A DNA stretch of 64,000 nt from positions 6,758,001 through 6,822,000 of the forward strand of contig NZ_QUMQ01000001.1 in assembly GCF_003387075.1 (NCBI RefSeq), in the 5' to 3' direction. The notes beneath the pieces are model-generated. The model was not told where the DNA came from and searched no databases. It worked only from the letters and a program-made list of their open reading frames with translations. Within the stretch, counting starts at the first letter, position 1; the number at the start of each line of letters is the position of its first letter. Positions 46,053-56,465 of the stretch are shown in pieces. The stretch comes from Asanoa ferruginea. GTDB taxonomy: Bacteria > Actinomycetota > Actinomycetes > Mycobacteriales > Micromonosporaceae. The position numbers and the translations under genes were made by a program.

Positions 46053-47723
46053 TTAGATCTCGGCACGGCCCAGGATCGCGCTGGGCCGCGACCGCGGCCG
46101 GGCCCCCAGCAGCAACGGCACCGCGGCGAACTGGGCGGCGCCGACCAGCAGCAGCACCCCGCGCGGCGGCAGCCAGGTGAGGACCGGGCCGGTGGCGGCG
46201 GCGCCGAGCGCGTAGGCGCCGACCTTGATGCTGGCGGCGGTGGCGACCACCTGCCCGTAGCGTCCATGAGGGACCGACTGCTGCCGGACCGCCAGGGTGG
46301 CGGCGAGCATCGGGCCGGTCGCGACGCCGCCCAGCACCGCGACGACCAGGGCGACCGGGAGGGTGGGCGCGGCCGCGACGCCGACGAGCGCCAGCCCGAG
46401 GGTGGCCAGGGCGGCGCCGAGCACCGGAACCGGCGGGCGGCGGGCCAGCAGCCGCGCGGAGGCCAGGGCGCCGGCCAGCGAGCCCGCGCTCAGCGCGGTG
46501 AGGAACCACGCACCGTGCGCCGCCGGATGTCCGAAGTGGATGGCGAGCAGTGGGAAGGTCACCGGCAGCAACCCTTGCGCGGCATGGCCGAGGGTGGTGG
46601 CCGCCGTGGTCGCCCGCAGCGCCCGCACCCGCCAGAGAAGGGCCAGCCCATCGCGGACTTCGCTGAGGAACGGTCCTGTGTGGGGCAGATCCGGACCCAG
46701 AAGCGGTCCCGGGTTCGCGGTGGGCGCGACCGTCGCTCCCGCCGGAGACCGCTCGCTCCGCTTCGCTGCCAGGTCCGCGGTGGGCGCGACCGTCGCTCCC
46801 GCCGGAGACCGCTCGCTCCGCTTCGCTGCCAGGTCCGCGGTGGGTCCCGGCATGGGCGCTATCGCGACCAGCAGCACGCCGACGGCGGCGAGCCCCGCCG
46901 CGGCGGCCAGCGCGGAGCCGGCCCCGGCCAGGCTGGCGATGGCCGCGACGACCGCGGGCCCACCAAGCCCGGCAACGTCGTAGGACGCCGCATCGACCGC
47001 ATTGACTCGCGCTAGCGCACGCTGGTCTTGCGCGGCGGTGTCGGCCTGGTTGGCGTGGGCCTGTCCGTGGTGGTCGGGTGTGCCGGTGTCGGGCTGGATG
47101 GCGTCGGCCGGTTCACGGTGGTTGGGTGTGGCGGTGTCGGCCTGGTTGGCGTGGGCCTGTCCGTGGTGGTCGGGTGTGCCGGTGTAGGGCTGGATGGCGT
47201 CGGCCGGTTCGCGGTGGTTGGGTGTGGCGGTGTCGGAGTTGGTGGCGTGGGCCGGTCCGCTGTGGTCGGGCTCGGTGGTGTGGCGGGTGTTGAGCGAGGC
47301 CTGGCCGCGTTCGATGGCGGGCCGCGGCAGGCGGGGGACCAGGGCGCTGTAGCCGCCCGTCAGGACCGGAGCGGTCACGCCCGCCAGCAGGCCGAGGGCG
47401 ATCAGGACCCAGCCGGGCGCGTGGCCGGCGAGGAGCAGGATGCCCGCCAGGGCGGCGGCCAGCACCGCCTGGTTGGTCAGGAAGAGGGGGCGGGGCGTCC
47501 GGATGCGGTCCAGCACCGCGCCAAGCAGGGGGCCGGTGACCAATGTCGGCAACGCGAACGCCGCGACGACCAGGCCGGCCAGGCGGGGGTCGCCGGTGCG
47601 GGCCACGACGTGCAGGACCACCGCGACCGCCGCCGCCTCGTCGGCCAACCGGGAGCCCGTTGCCGTGAGCATCAGGCGGGTGGTGGCTGTAACGGGTTGC
47701 ACGTGGGATACCGTAACAGGCAT
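46053..47723 (-). CDS. MFS transporter with tandem-repeat central loop
   Basis: A 556-residue major facilitator, DHA3-like, with two six-helix halves. Start MPVTVSHVQPV at 47723 overlaps the divergent CGNR gene start; the ATG at 47672 (MLTATGSRLADE) is a good alternative. After TM6 the loop carries six 16-residue units (e.g. TGTPDHHGQAHANQAD), then a TM-like stretch, then two 19/20-residue units (ADLAAKRSERSPAGATVAP). Such repeats are alien to MFS loops, yet the frame is open because the units are 48 and 60 bp long. The second half (residues from about 330) is a normal MFS C-domain. Likely functional, with a hypervariable linker. Confidence 0.85.
   Translation of the reverse strand: MPVTVSHVQPVTATTRLMLTATGSRLADEAAAVAVVLHVVARTGDPRLAGLVVAAFALPTLVTGPLLGAVLDRIRTPRPLFLTNQAVLAAALAGILLLAGHAPGWVLIALGLLAGVTAPVLTGGYSALVPRLPRPAIERGQASLNTRHTTEPDHSGPAHATNSDTATPNHREPADAIQPYTGTPDHHGQAHANQADTATPNHREPADAIQPDTGTPDHHGQAHANQADTAAQDQRALARVNAVDAASYDVAGLGGPAVVAAIASLAGAGSALAAAAGLAAVGVLLVAIAPMPGPTADLAAKRSERSPAGATVAPTADLAAKRSERSPAGATVAPTANPGPLLGPDLPHTGPFLSEVRDGLALLWRVRALRATTAATTLGHAAQGLLPVTFPLLAIHFGHPAAHGAWFLTALSAGSLAGALASARLLARRPPVPVLGAALATLGLALVGVAAAPTLPVALVVAVLGGVATGPMLAATLAVRQQSVPHGRYGQVVATAASIKVGAYALGAAATGPVLTWLPPRGVLLLVGAAQFAAVPLLLGARPRSRPSAILGRAEI
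46716..46844. repeat. 60-bp tandem repeat, 2.15 copies, inside MFS gene
   Basis: Copies 46716-46775 and 46776-46835 are identical over 60 bp, followed by 9 bp of a third. Minus-strand translation gives ADLAAKRSERSPAGATVAP twice. A 26-bp part also occurs at 22303-22328 outside any gene, so this is an interspersed element that has been duplicated here. Confidence 0.95.
47034..47273. repeat. 48-bp tandem repeat, five clear units, inside MFS gene
   Basis: Units 47034-47081, 47082-47129, 47130-47177, 47178-47225 and 47226-47273. Units 1 and 3 are identical; 2 and 4 nearly so (a C/T and an A/G change), i.e. a 96-bp higher-order unit. A sixth, degenerate unit lies at 46986-47033. Each encodes 16 residues on the minus strand and keeps the MFS frame. 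Confidence 0.95.
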
Positions 47724-48279
47724 GACCGCGTTCGGGTTTTCGCGCTGGGCCGCCCTTGCCGTGGCCCTGGCCAACACCGCGCCCGGCCAGCGGCACGGTG
47801 ATCTGCTCACCACCACCGGCGAGCTTGCCGCCCTGCTGCGCGCACACGACGAGCCCGAGCCCGTCGATGTCGGGACCAAAGACCTGGCCGACGCGCTCAC
47901 CGCCCGCGACGCGTTCAGCGGGATCTTCGAGATGGCCGGCGACGAGGCGGCCATCGCCGAGCGGCTCAACGCGCTGCTCGCTAGCACGGCGCGGCCGAGG
48001 TTGGTGTCGCACGCCGGCGTACCCCTGCATCTGCATGTCGACGCGCCCGGGTCGAGCTGGGGTCAGTGGCTGGCCGCCTCCGGCGCGATGGGGCTCGCCC
48101 TTCTCGTCGCCGAACACGGGGCAACGGTGCTCACCCGGTGTGCGGCGCAGGACTGCCGCGATGCCCTGTTGCGCACCGGGTCCGGGCCGCCGCGGCGGTT
48201 CTGCTCGGCCACCTGTGCCAGCCGGGTGCGGGTCGCGGCGCACCGTCAGGGGCGCAGGGGCAACCCCGCGGCCGAGTAG
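47722..48279 (+). CDS. CGNR zinc-finger protein
   Basis: A 185-residue protein. The C-terminal CGNR motif is present as RCAAQDCRDALL with FCSATCASRVRVAAHR, preceded by an ABATE-like helical domain (RWAALAVALANTAPGQ). CGNR proteins are predicted DNA-binding regulators, often of stress or metabolism genes. ATG 47722. Its start codon overlaps that of the divergent MFS gene by two bases. The 3' end overlaps the convergent Gfo/Idh/MocA gene by 34 bp. Confidence 0.88.
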   Translation: MTAFGFSRWAALAVALANTAPGQRHGDLLTTTGELAALLRAHDEPEPVDVGTKDLADALTARDAFSGIFEMAGDEAAIAERLNALLASTARPRLVSHAGVPLHLHVDAPGSSWGQWLAASGAMGLALLVAEHGATVLTRCAAQDCRDALLRTGSGPPRRFCSATCASRVRVAAHRQGRRGNPAAE

Positions 48280-49223
48280 ATCGCGTCGATCAGTGACATC
48301 TGCGCCACCGAGTCGTCGGGTGGGGTCAGGTTGGTGCGTTCGCCGGCCACCGCGCGGGCGAACGCTCGCAGTTGGTGCACGTAGGTCGGCTCGCCGACGA
48401 TGCGTTCGCGCCGGCGCCGGCCGTCGACCGTCAGCGTGAAGCGCGACGGGAACTGCGGGCTCGCGTAGTTGACCACCGCCATCGTGCCGCGGGTGCCGAT
48501 CACGTCGGCGCGGATGCGCAGCAGCGTCGACGACCACATCGACGCCTGGATGCGGCCCGTGCCGCCGCCGGGCAGGGTGAAGTCGGCCGTCATCGCCCGG
48601 TCTACCCGCGGGTCGCGGCGCAGCGTCATCGCCTGGGCCGCCGTTACCGTCGGCTCGCCGGGGCTCAGCATCCGCAGGCAGTGCACGGCGTAGCAGCCCG
48701 CGTCCATCAGCGCGCCGCCGGCCAGGTCGTATTGGTAGCGGATGTCGCTGAAGCGGGGGAGCGGGAAGCACATCGAGGTCTCGACCCGCTCGATCGCACC
48801 GAGGTCGCCCTCGCGGACCACGCCGGCCATCCGGCGGGCCAGTGGGTGGTAGCGGTAGTGGAACGCTTCCATCACCACCAGGCCCGTGCCGGCGGCGGCA
48901 TCGCGCACCGCGATGGCCTGCGCGGCGTTGCTGGTGAAGGGCTTTTCGCAGAGTACGTGCTTGCCGGCCGCGATCGCCGCGAGTGTCCACTGTGCGTGGA
49001 GGCCGTTGGGCAGCGGGACGTAGACCGCGTCGAGGGTCGGGTCGGCGATCAGCTCCTCGTAAGAGCCGTGCACGGTCGGCACGCCGTGTCGGCGGGCGAA
49101 GGTCGCCGCCCGGCCGCGGTCGCGGGCCGCCACGGCGGCCACCTCGACGCCGTCGACCACGCGGGCCGAGCGGATCAACGCCGCCGGTGCGATCCGCGCG
49201 GCGCCGAGCACCCCGATCCGCAC
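48246..49223 (-). CDS. Gfo/Idh/MocA family oxidoreductase
   Basis: A 325-residue NAD(P)-dependent sugar-type dehydrogenase. The Rossmann motif IGVLGAARIAPAALIR starts at residue 3, CEKPFTSNAAQA contains the EKP lysine, and MDAGCYAVHCLRML carries the conserved GCYxxH. GTG 49223. Substrate unknown. Followed by VOC-family gene in the same direction one base upstream. Confidence 0.9.
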   Translation of the reverse strand: MRIGVLGAARIAPAALIRSARVVDGVEVAAVAARDRGRAATFARRHGVPTVHGSYEELIADPTLDAVYVPLPNGLHAQWTLAAIAAGKHVLCEKPFTSNAAQAIAVRDAAAGTGLVVMEAFHYRYHPLARRMAGVVREGDLGAIERVETSMCFPLPRFSDIRYQYDLAGGALMDAGCYAVHCLRMLSPGEPTVTAAQAMTLRRDPRVDRAMTADFTLPGGGTGRIQASMWSSTLLRIRADVIGTRGTMAVVNYASPQFPSRFTLTVDGRRRRERIVGEPTYVHQLRAFARAVAGERTNLTPPDDSVAQMSLIDAIYSAAGLPLRP

Positions 49224-49224
49224 G

Positions 49225-49638
49225 TCAGCTCTTCGGCTGGTTGAAGCGCAGTTCGTTGCCCGCCGGGTCGCGGAACGCGCAGTCGCGGACGCCGAAGGGC
49301 TGGTCGGTCGGTTCCTGGACCACGTCGGCGCCGGCCTTGGACAGCCGCGCGAACGTCTCGTCGCAGTCGTCGGTCCAGAACACCATGCGGCCGTAGAGGC
49401 CCTTGGCCATCAGGTCGGCGACCGCACCGCGGTCGTCGGCCGACATGGTGGGGTTGGCCGTCGGCGGTTCGAGCACGATGTCGACCTCGGGCTGTGCGGG
49501 CGAGCCGACCGTAACCCAGCGCAGCTCGCCGTAGCTGACGTCGTTGCGGACCTCGAGGCCGAGCACGTCGCGGTAGAACGCGATCGCCTTGTCGGGGTCG
49601 TCGACCGCCAGGAAGGTGTGCGACAGCTTGATGTCCAT
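49225..49638 (-). CDS. VOC family (glyoxalase-like) protein
   Basis: A 137-residue protein with two beta-alpha-beta-beta-beta units. KLSHTFLAVDDPDKAIAFYRDVLGLEV is the VOC start and VRDCAFRDPAGNELRFNQP is the C-terminal end. Metal-binding residues are partly kept. ATG 49638. Only five bases separate it from the AraC gene upstream, a common AraC-VOC pair, and one base from the Gfo/Idh/MocA gene downstream, so all three may be one transcript. Confidence 0.9.
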   Translation of the reverse strand: MDIKLSHTFLAVDDPDKAIAFYRDVLGLEVRNDVSYGELRWVTVGSPAQPEVDIVLEPPTANPTMSADDRGAVADLMAKGLYGRMVFWTDDCDETFARLSKAGADVVQEPTDQPFGVRDCAFRDPAGNELRFNQPKS

Positions 49639-49643
49639 GCTGG

Positions 49644-50060
49644 TCAACTTACCGAAGGGCCGGCTTCCTTCGCGCGCACGGGACGGGTGGCGATCTTCGC
49701 CACGCAGGCCGGGAGCCCGGCCAGGCCGGCGTGGTCGCGGGCCCGGTATGCGCTCGGCGACTCACCCATCAGCTCGGTGAACCGCGAGCTGAACGAGCCG
49801 AGCGAGGAACACCCGACGGCCATGCACACCTCGGTGACCGACAGGTCGCCGCGGCGCAGCAGGGCCGTCGCGCGCTCGATCCGGCGGGTCATCAGGTAGG
49901 AGTAGGGCGTCTCGCCGAACGCGGCCCGGAAGCTGCGCGAGAAGTGGCCGGGCGACATCAGGGCGTCACGCGCCAGCGCCGGCACGTCGAGCGGCTCGGT
50001 GTATTCGCGGTCCATCCGGTCGCGCGCGCGACGCAGGCGCACGAGGTCAGCGCGATCCAT
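49644..50060 (-). CDS. AraC family transcriptional regulator (short)
   Basis: A 138-residue protein that is essentially the two-helix-turn-helix AraC DNA-binding domain (LDVPALARDALMSPGHFSRSFRAAFGETPY, LSVTEVCMAVGCSSLGSFSSRFTELMGESP) with a short C-terminal tail and no sensor domain. ATG 50060. Stand-alone AraC domains of this type are frequently paired with a VOC gene, as here. Confidence 0.9.
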   Translation of the reverse strand: MDRADLVRLRRARDRMDREYTEPLDVPALARDALMSPGHFSRSFRAAFGETPYSYLMTRRIERATALLRRGDLSVTEVCMAVGCSSLGSFSSRFTELMGESPSAYRARDHAGLAGLPACVAKIATRPVRAKEAGPSVS

Positions 50061-50097
50061 GACACCAGCATCGCATGCCACCCTGACAGCCACCCGG

Positions 50098-52479
<2,382 letters not shown>

Positions 52480-52547
52480 GCTCGCTTGGCTCCGTCCGTC
52501 AATGGGGGCCCGCCGCGGCGGACCCCCGAATCTAACCAAATGGCGAG

Positions 52548-52901
52548 TCAGTCCTGGATCAGCCCGAGGACGTTGCCGTCGGGGTCGGTGATGGTAGCCA
52601 CCAGGCGGCCGCCGCCGACGTCCTTGGCGGCGTCCTTGATCTTGGCGCCCGCGGCGACCACCTCGGCGATCTTCGCCTCGATGTCAGCCACGTGCCAGTA
52701 GGCGGTCGGTCCGGTCAGGCCCTGCGCGCCGTTGGGGACCAGCCCGATGTGCTGGCCGGCGGCTTCGAAGCCGACGTAGTAAGGCGCGTCGGCGACCGGT
52801 GCGACGCCGAGCAGAGCCGAGTAGACCGCCTTGGCGGCGTCGAGGTCGGTAACGGGGTGCAGCACGGTCTTGATGCCCTGGGTGGTTGCGTTGTTCTCCA
52901 T
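52548..52901 (-). CDS. VOC family protein
   Basis: A 117-residue single-domain glyoxalase/bleomycin-resistance fold: KTVLHPVTDLDAAKAVYSALLGV and VATITDPDGNVLGLIQD bracket the domain. ATG 52901. It ends 69 bp upstream of the UvrA-like gene in the same direction. Confidence 0.88.
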   Translation of the reverse strand: MENNATTQGIKTVLHPVTDLDAAKAVYSALLGVAPVADAPYYVGFEAAGQHIGLVPNGAQGLTGPTAYWHVADIEAKIAEVVAAGAKIKDAAKDVGGGRLVATITDPDGNVLGLIQD

Positions 52902-52954
52902 GCCGAGAACGCTAGTGCCGCCCCCGTGACCAGCGCTTCTCCGAAACTGATCGG

Positions 52955-54655
52955 TCAGGCCCGGAGTTCGGCCAGCGCCGCCGGGGTCAGCTCGCGCGGC
53001 TCGGCGCCGGGGGAGACCAGCAGCACCGTGCTGGTCGCGGCCCCGGTCAGGGCCGCGGTGAAGCTGCCGTCGGTGAACTGGGCCAGCGGCCCGCGCGGCG
53101 ACGGGCCGACCGCGACCGCGCGGGCGTCCACATCGGAGGCATGCGCGGCCAGCACCCGGGCCGCCGCGGCGTGGTCGCCGACGCTGTGCAGCAGTTGGCC
53201 GGTCGCGGCGACGCCGGCGGCGGCCAGCCGGTCGAGGTGCGCGGTCAGGGCGGCCCGCGCCGTCGCGACGTCCTCCGGATCGATGGCCAACTCCTCGATC
53301 ACGACCGTCTCCCGCACGTGTACGACCTCGAGCGGGCTGCCCAGACCGCGGGCGATGTCGGCGGCGGCGTCGACGGTCGTGGCCGCGTCGGGGGTTGCGC
53401 CGACGGCGACGATCACCGGGCGGCCGGCGGCGGCCGGGCCGAGCGGCTCCAGCAGGGTGGTGTCGGCCGTGCCGCGTTCGGCCTCACCGAGCAACCGGTG
53501 CCCGGTGGACAGCACGAAGATCGCGAGCACGAAGGCCGCGGCGCCGAGGTAGAACGGGACCGACAGCGACCACGCCTCGGCCAGCTTGCCGGCGACGAAC
53601 GGGGCCAGGCCACCACCGATGAACCGGACGAAGCCGTACGCCGAGGAGGCGATCGGGCGCTCGACCGGCGAGACCAGCATGACCGCCTGGGTGGTCAGCG
53701 TGTTGTTGATGCCGATGAACGCGCCGCTGGCGATCACCGCCACGATCACCGTCGTCGGGGTGCTGACGCCGGCGCCGATCACCGTCATCACGATGCCGAG
53801 CGCGGCCAGGTTGGCGTAGAGCACCTTCGCGGTGCCGAACCGGGCCTGCAGCCGCGGCGCGAAGAACACGCTGAACAGCGCGACCAGCAGGCCCCAGCCG
53901 GTGAACACCAGGCCGAGCTTGTGCGCGTCCAGTTCCATCGGGTAGGGCGCGTACCCGAGCATGGTGAAGAAGCCCCAGTTGTAGAGCAGCGCGGTCAGGC
54001 CCATGATCAGCAACCCACGGTGCCGCAACGCCTTCAACGGCGCGACCAGGCTGGTCTTCTGCGCCGGTTTCGGCAGCGACGGCACGAACGCGATGGTCGC
54101 CACCAGGGCGATGAACATCAGCGCCGAGACGCCGAAGAACGGGCCCTTCCAACTGATGCTGCCGAGTTCACCGCCGAGCAGCGGGCCGACCGCGATGCCC
54201 AGCCCCAGCGCCGTCTCGTAGAGGATGATCGCGCCCGCGAAGCCGCCGCTGGCCGAGGCCACGATGACCGCGAGGCTGGTCGCGATGAACAGCGCGTTGC
54301 CCAGGCCCCAGCCGGCACGGAAGCCGACGATCCCGCCGATCGAGTCGGACGCACCGGCCAGCGCGGCGAACACCACGATGATCACCAGGCCGACGACCAG
54401 GGTGCGCTTGGCCCCGATCCGGCTGGAGACCGCGCCCACCACCAGCATCGCGACCGCGGTCACCACCAGATAGCTGGTGAACAGCAGCGACACCTGGCTG
54501 GGCGTGGCGTGCAGGTCGCTGGCGAGCGCTGGCAGGATCGGGTCGACCAGCCCGATGCCCATGAACGAGACGACGCAGGCGAACGCGACCGCCCAGACCG
54601 CACGCGGCTGCCGGAACGGGCTGGTGGTGGGACGGGCATGGCTGGCGGACGACAT
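52955..54655 (-). CDS. MFS transporter fused to a universal stress protein domain
   Basis: A 566-residue protein. Residues 1-425 are a 12-TM major facilitator (FMGIGLVDPILPALASDL start, GRxGxKR-like motif A as SSRIGAKRTLVVG). Residues 431-545 (PVIVAVGATPDAATTVDAAADIA, then ELAIDPEDVATARAAL and the VGPSPRGPLAQFTDGSF tail) form a UspA-type domain; the nucleotide-binding G-x2-G-x9-G-S/T motif is only partly kept. ATG 54655 directly abuts a 17-bp palindrome. A GTG further upstream would be read through the operator. Confidence 0.85.
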   Translation of the reverse strand: MSSASHARPTTSPFRQPRAVWAVAFACVVSFMGIGLVDPILPALASDLHATPSQVSLLFTSYLVVTAVAMLVVGAVSSRIGAKRTLVVGLVIIVVFAALAGASDSIGGIVGFRAGWGLGNALFIATSLAVIVASASGGFAGAIILYETALGLGIAVGPLLGGELGSISWKGPFFGVSALMFIALVATIAFVPSLPKPAQKTSLVAPLKALRHRGLLIMGLTALLYNWGFFTMLGYAPYPMELDAHKLGLVFTGWGLLVALFSVFFAPRLQARFGTAKVLYANLAALGIVMTVIGAGVSTPTTVIVAVIASGAFIGINNTLTTQAVMLVSPVERPIASSAYGFVRFIGGGLAPFVAGKLAEAWSLSVPFYLGAAAFVLAIFVLSTGHRLLGEAERGTADTTLLEPLGPAAAGRPVIVAVGATPDAATTVDAAADIARGLGSPLEVVHVRETVVIEELAIDPEDVATARAALTAHLDRLAAAGVAATGQLLHSVGDHAAAARVLAAHASDVDARAVAVGPSPRGPLAQFTDGSFTAALTGAATSTVLLVSPGAEPRELTPAALAELRA

Positions 54656-54672
54656 AGCTGTAACATACAGCT
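54656..54672. promoter_or_regulatory. Operator abutting the MFS-UspA start
   Basis: Perfect palindrome AGCTGTA-ACA-TACAGCT with 7-bp arms. It begins at the base next to the ATG (54655), so the message may be leaderless, and repressor binding would cover the transcription start. No regulator gene is adjacent. Confidence 0.75.
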
Positions 54673-54692
54673 TGTCGCCCGCCACCCACAAT

Positions 54693-56396
54693 TCAGCCCA
54701 GGTCGACGGCGACCAGGCGGGCCGCGTCGGCGGCCGCGTCGTCGGGCGCCTCCTGTGCCTTGCGGTCGGCCTCGATGGCCGCCTCGTAGGCGGTGACCTC
54801 GCGGTCGACGTCGACGTCGGTCCAGCCGAGCACCGCGCCCATCAGGCGGGCCACGTCCGGTGCGGCCTGGACGCCGCGGGAGAACGTCTCGAAGTAGGAC
54901 CTTGTGCGCCGGGCCAGCACGTCGTCGAGGTGCAGTGCGCCCTCGTGGCTGGCCGCGTAGACCGCCTCCGCCCGCAGGTAGTCGTCGGCACCGGGCAAGG
55001 GGTCGGCCAGGCTGCGGTCCTGCGCGATCAGCCGCAGCACCTCGAAGATCAGCGAGCCGTAGCGGTTGAGCAGGTGCTCGATCCGGTGCACGTGCAGGCC
55101 CCAGACCTCGGCCAGCTCGTGCCGCTGGTTCCACAGCGCGTGGTAGCCGTCGGCACCGACCAGCGGGATGTCCTTCGTCGGCGACTCCGGCACGTTCTCC
55201 TGGTCGAGCCCGCGGACCGCCTCGTCGACGGTGTCCTCGGCCATCTTGCGGTAGGTGGTGTATTTGCCGCCGGCCACCACCACCATGCCGGGCACCGGCC
55301 GGGCCACCATGTGGTCGCGGGACAGCTTGCTGGTCGACTGGGCGTCACCGGCCACCAGCGGCCGCAGGCCCACATACACGCCCTCGATGTCGGCCTCGGT
55401 CAGCGGGTTGATGAGCACCCGGTTGACGTGGTCGAGCAGGTACTCGATGTCGGTCGAGGTGGCCGCAGGCCGGGCCTTGTCGAGGTCCCAGTCGGTGTCG
55501 GTGGTGCCGATCAGCCAGTGCCGGCCCCACGGGATGACGAACAGAACGCTCTTCTCCGTACGCAGGATCAGCCCTGTATCGAGCTGGATCCGGTCCCGCG
55601 GCACGGTGAAGTGGACGCCCTTCGAGGCCCGGACGTGGAACTCACCCCGGGTGTCGGCGAGCTGCTGCGTGTCGTCGGTCCAGACGCCCGTCGAGTTGAT
55701 CACCTGCTTGGCGTGCACCTCGCGGGTGTTGCCGGTCATCAGGTCTTCGACCAGCGCGCCGACGACCTGGTCGCCCTCGCGCAGATAGTCGACGACCCGG
55801 GCCCGGTTGGCCACCAGCGCGCCGTAGCTGGCCGCGGTGCGGACCACGGTCATCGTGTGCCGGGCGTCGTCGACCTGGCCGTCATAATATTGAACGGCCC
55901 CGATCAGCGCCGACTTCTTCAGCCCGGGCGCCACCTTCAGCGCGCCGCGGCGGGTCAGGTGCCGGTGGTGCGGCACGCCGCGCGCGGTGCCCGAGGTGAG
56001 GCCCATGGTGTCGTAGAGGATCAGGCCGCTGCCCACGTAGGGCCGTTCCCAGAACCGGTGCTTGAGCGGGTAGAGGAACTGCACGGGGTGCACCAGGTGC
56101 GGCGCGATCCGTTGCAGGAGCAGCCCGCGCTCCCGCAGCGATTCGGCGACCAGGCCGAACTCGAACTGCTCCAGGTAGCGCAACCCGCCGTGCATCAGCT
56201 TGCTGGACCGGCTCGACGTGCCGGACGCCCAGTCGCGGGCCTCGACCAGGCCGGTCGACAGGCCACGGGTGACCGCGTCGAGGGCGCAACCGGCGCCGAC
56301 GACACCGCCACCCACGACCAGGATGTCCAGCTCGCGCTCGGCCATCCCGGCGAGGGCCCGGTTGCGTTGTGCTGCGGAAAGGGCCACGGCCTCCAC
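54693..56396 (-). CDS. glpD: Glycerol-3-phosphate dehydrogenase (FAD), GlpD
   Basis: A 567-residue membrane-associated flavoprotein that oxidises glycerol-3-phosphate to dihydroxyacetone phosphate and passes electrons to menaquinone. FAD motif ILVVGGGVVGAGCALDAVTRG (Rossmann), SSRSSKLMHGGLRYLEQFEF (GlpD signature), and AGGKYTTYRKMAEDTVD near the C-terminus. GTG at 56396. Third gene of the glpF-glpK-glpD set, all on the minus strand with 69-bp and 36-bp gaps. Confidence 0.96.
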   Translation of the reverse strand: MEAVALSAAQRNRALAGMAERELDILVVGGGVVGAGCALDAVTRGLSTGLVEARDWASGTSSRSSKLMHGGLRYLEQFEFGLVAESLRERGLLLQRIAPHLVHPVQFLYPLKHRFWERPYVGSGLILYDTMGLTSGTARGVPHHRHLTRRGALKVAPGLKKSALIGAVQYYDGQVDDARHTMTVVRTAASYGALVANRARVVDYLREGDQVVGALVEDLMTGNTREVHAKQVINSTGVWTDDTQQLADTRGEFHVRASKGVHFTVPRDRIQLDTGLILRTEKSVLFVIPWGRHWLIGTTDTDWDLDKARPAATSTDIEYLLDHVNRVLINPLTEADIEGVYVGLRPLVAGDAQSTSKLSRDHMVARPVPGMVVVAGGKYTTYRKMAEDTVDEAVRGLDQENVPESPTKDIPLVGADGYHALWNQRHELAEVWGLHVHRIEHLLNRYGSLIFEVLRLIAQDRSLADPLPGADDYLRAEAVYAASHEGALHLDDVLARRTRSYFETFSRGVQAAPDVARLMGAVLGWTDVDVDREVTAYEAAIEADRKAQEAPDDAAADAARLVAVDLG

Positions 56397-56465
56397 GTCA
56401 ACCTCCTGCTGTCCATGCGGTGGGGCGCCGCGTGCGCGTACGCAGGCGACGCCCCGGTGCGTTTC

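Noticed and set aside
47034-47273. 48-bp repeats considered as a CRISPR array
   Set aside because: The units are contiguous with no unique spacers, sit inside a reading frame, and no cas genes are near.
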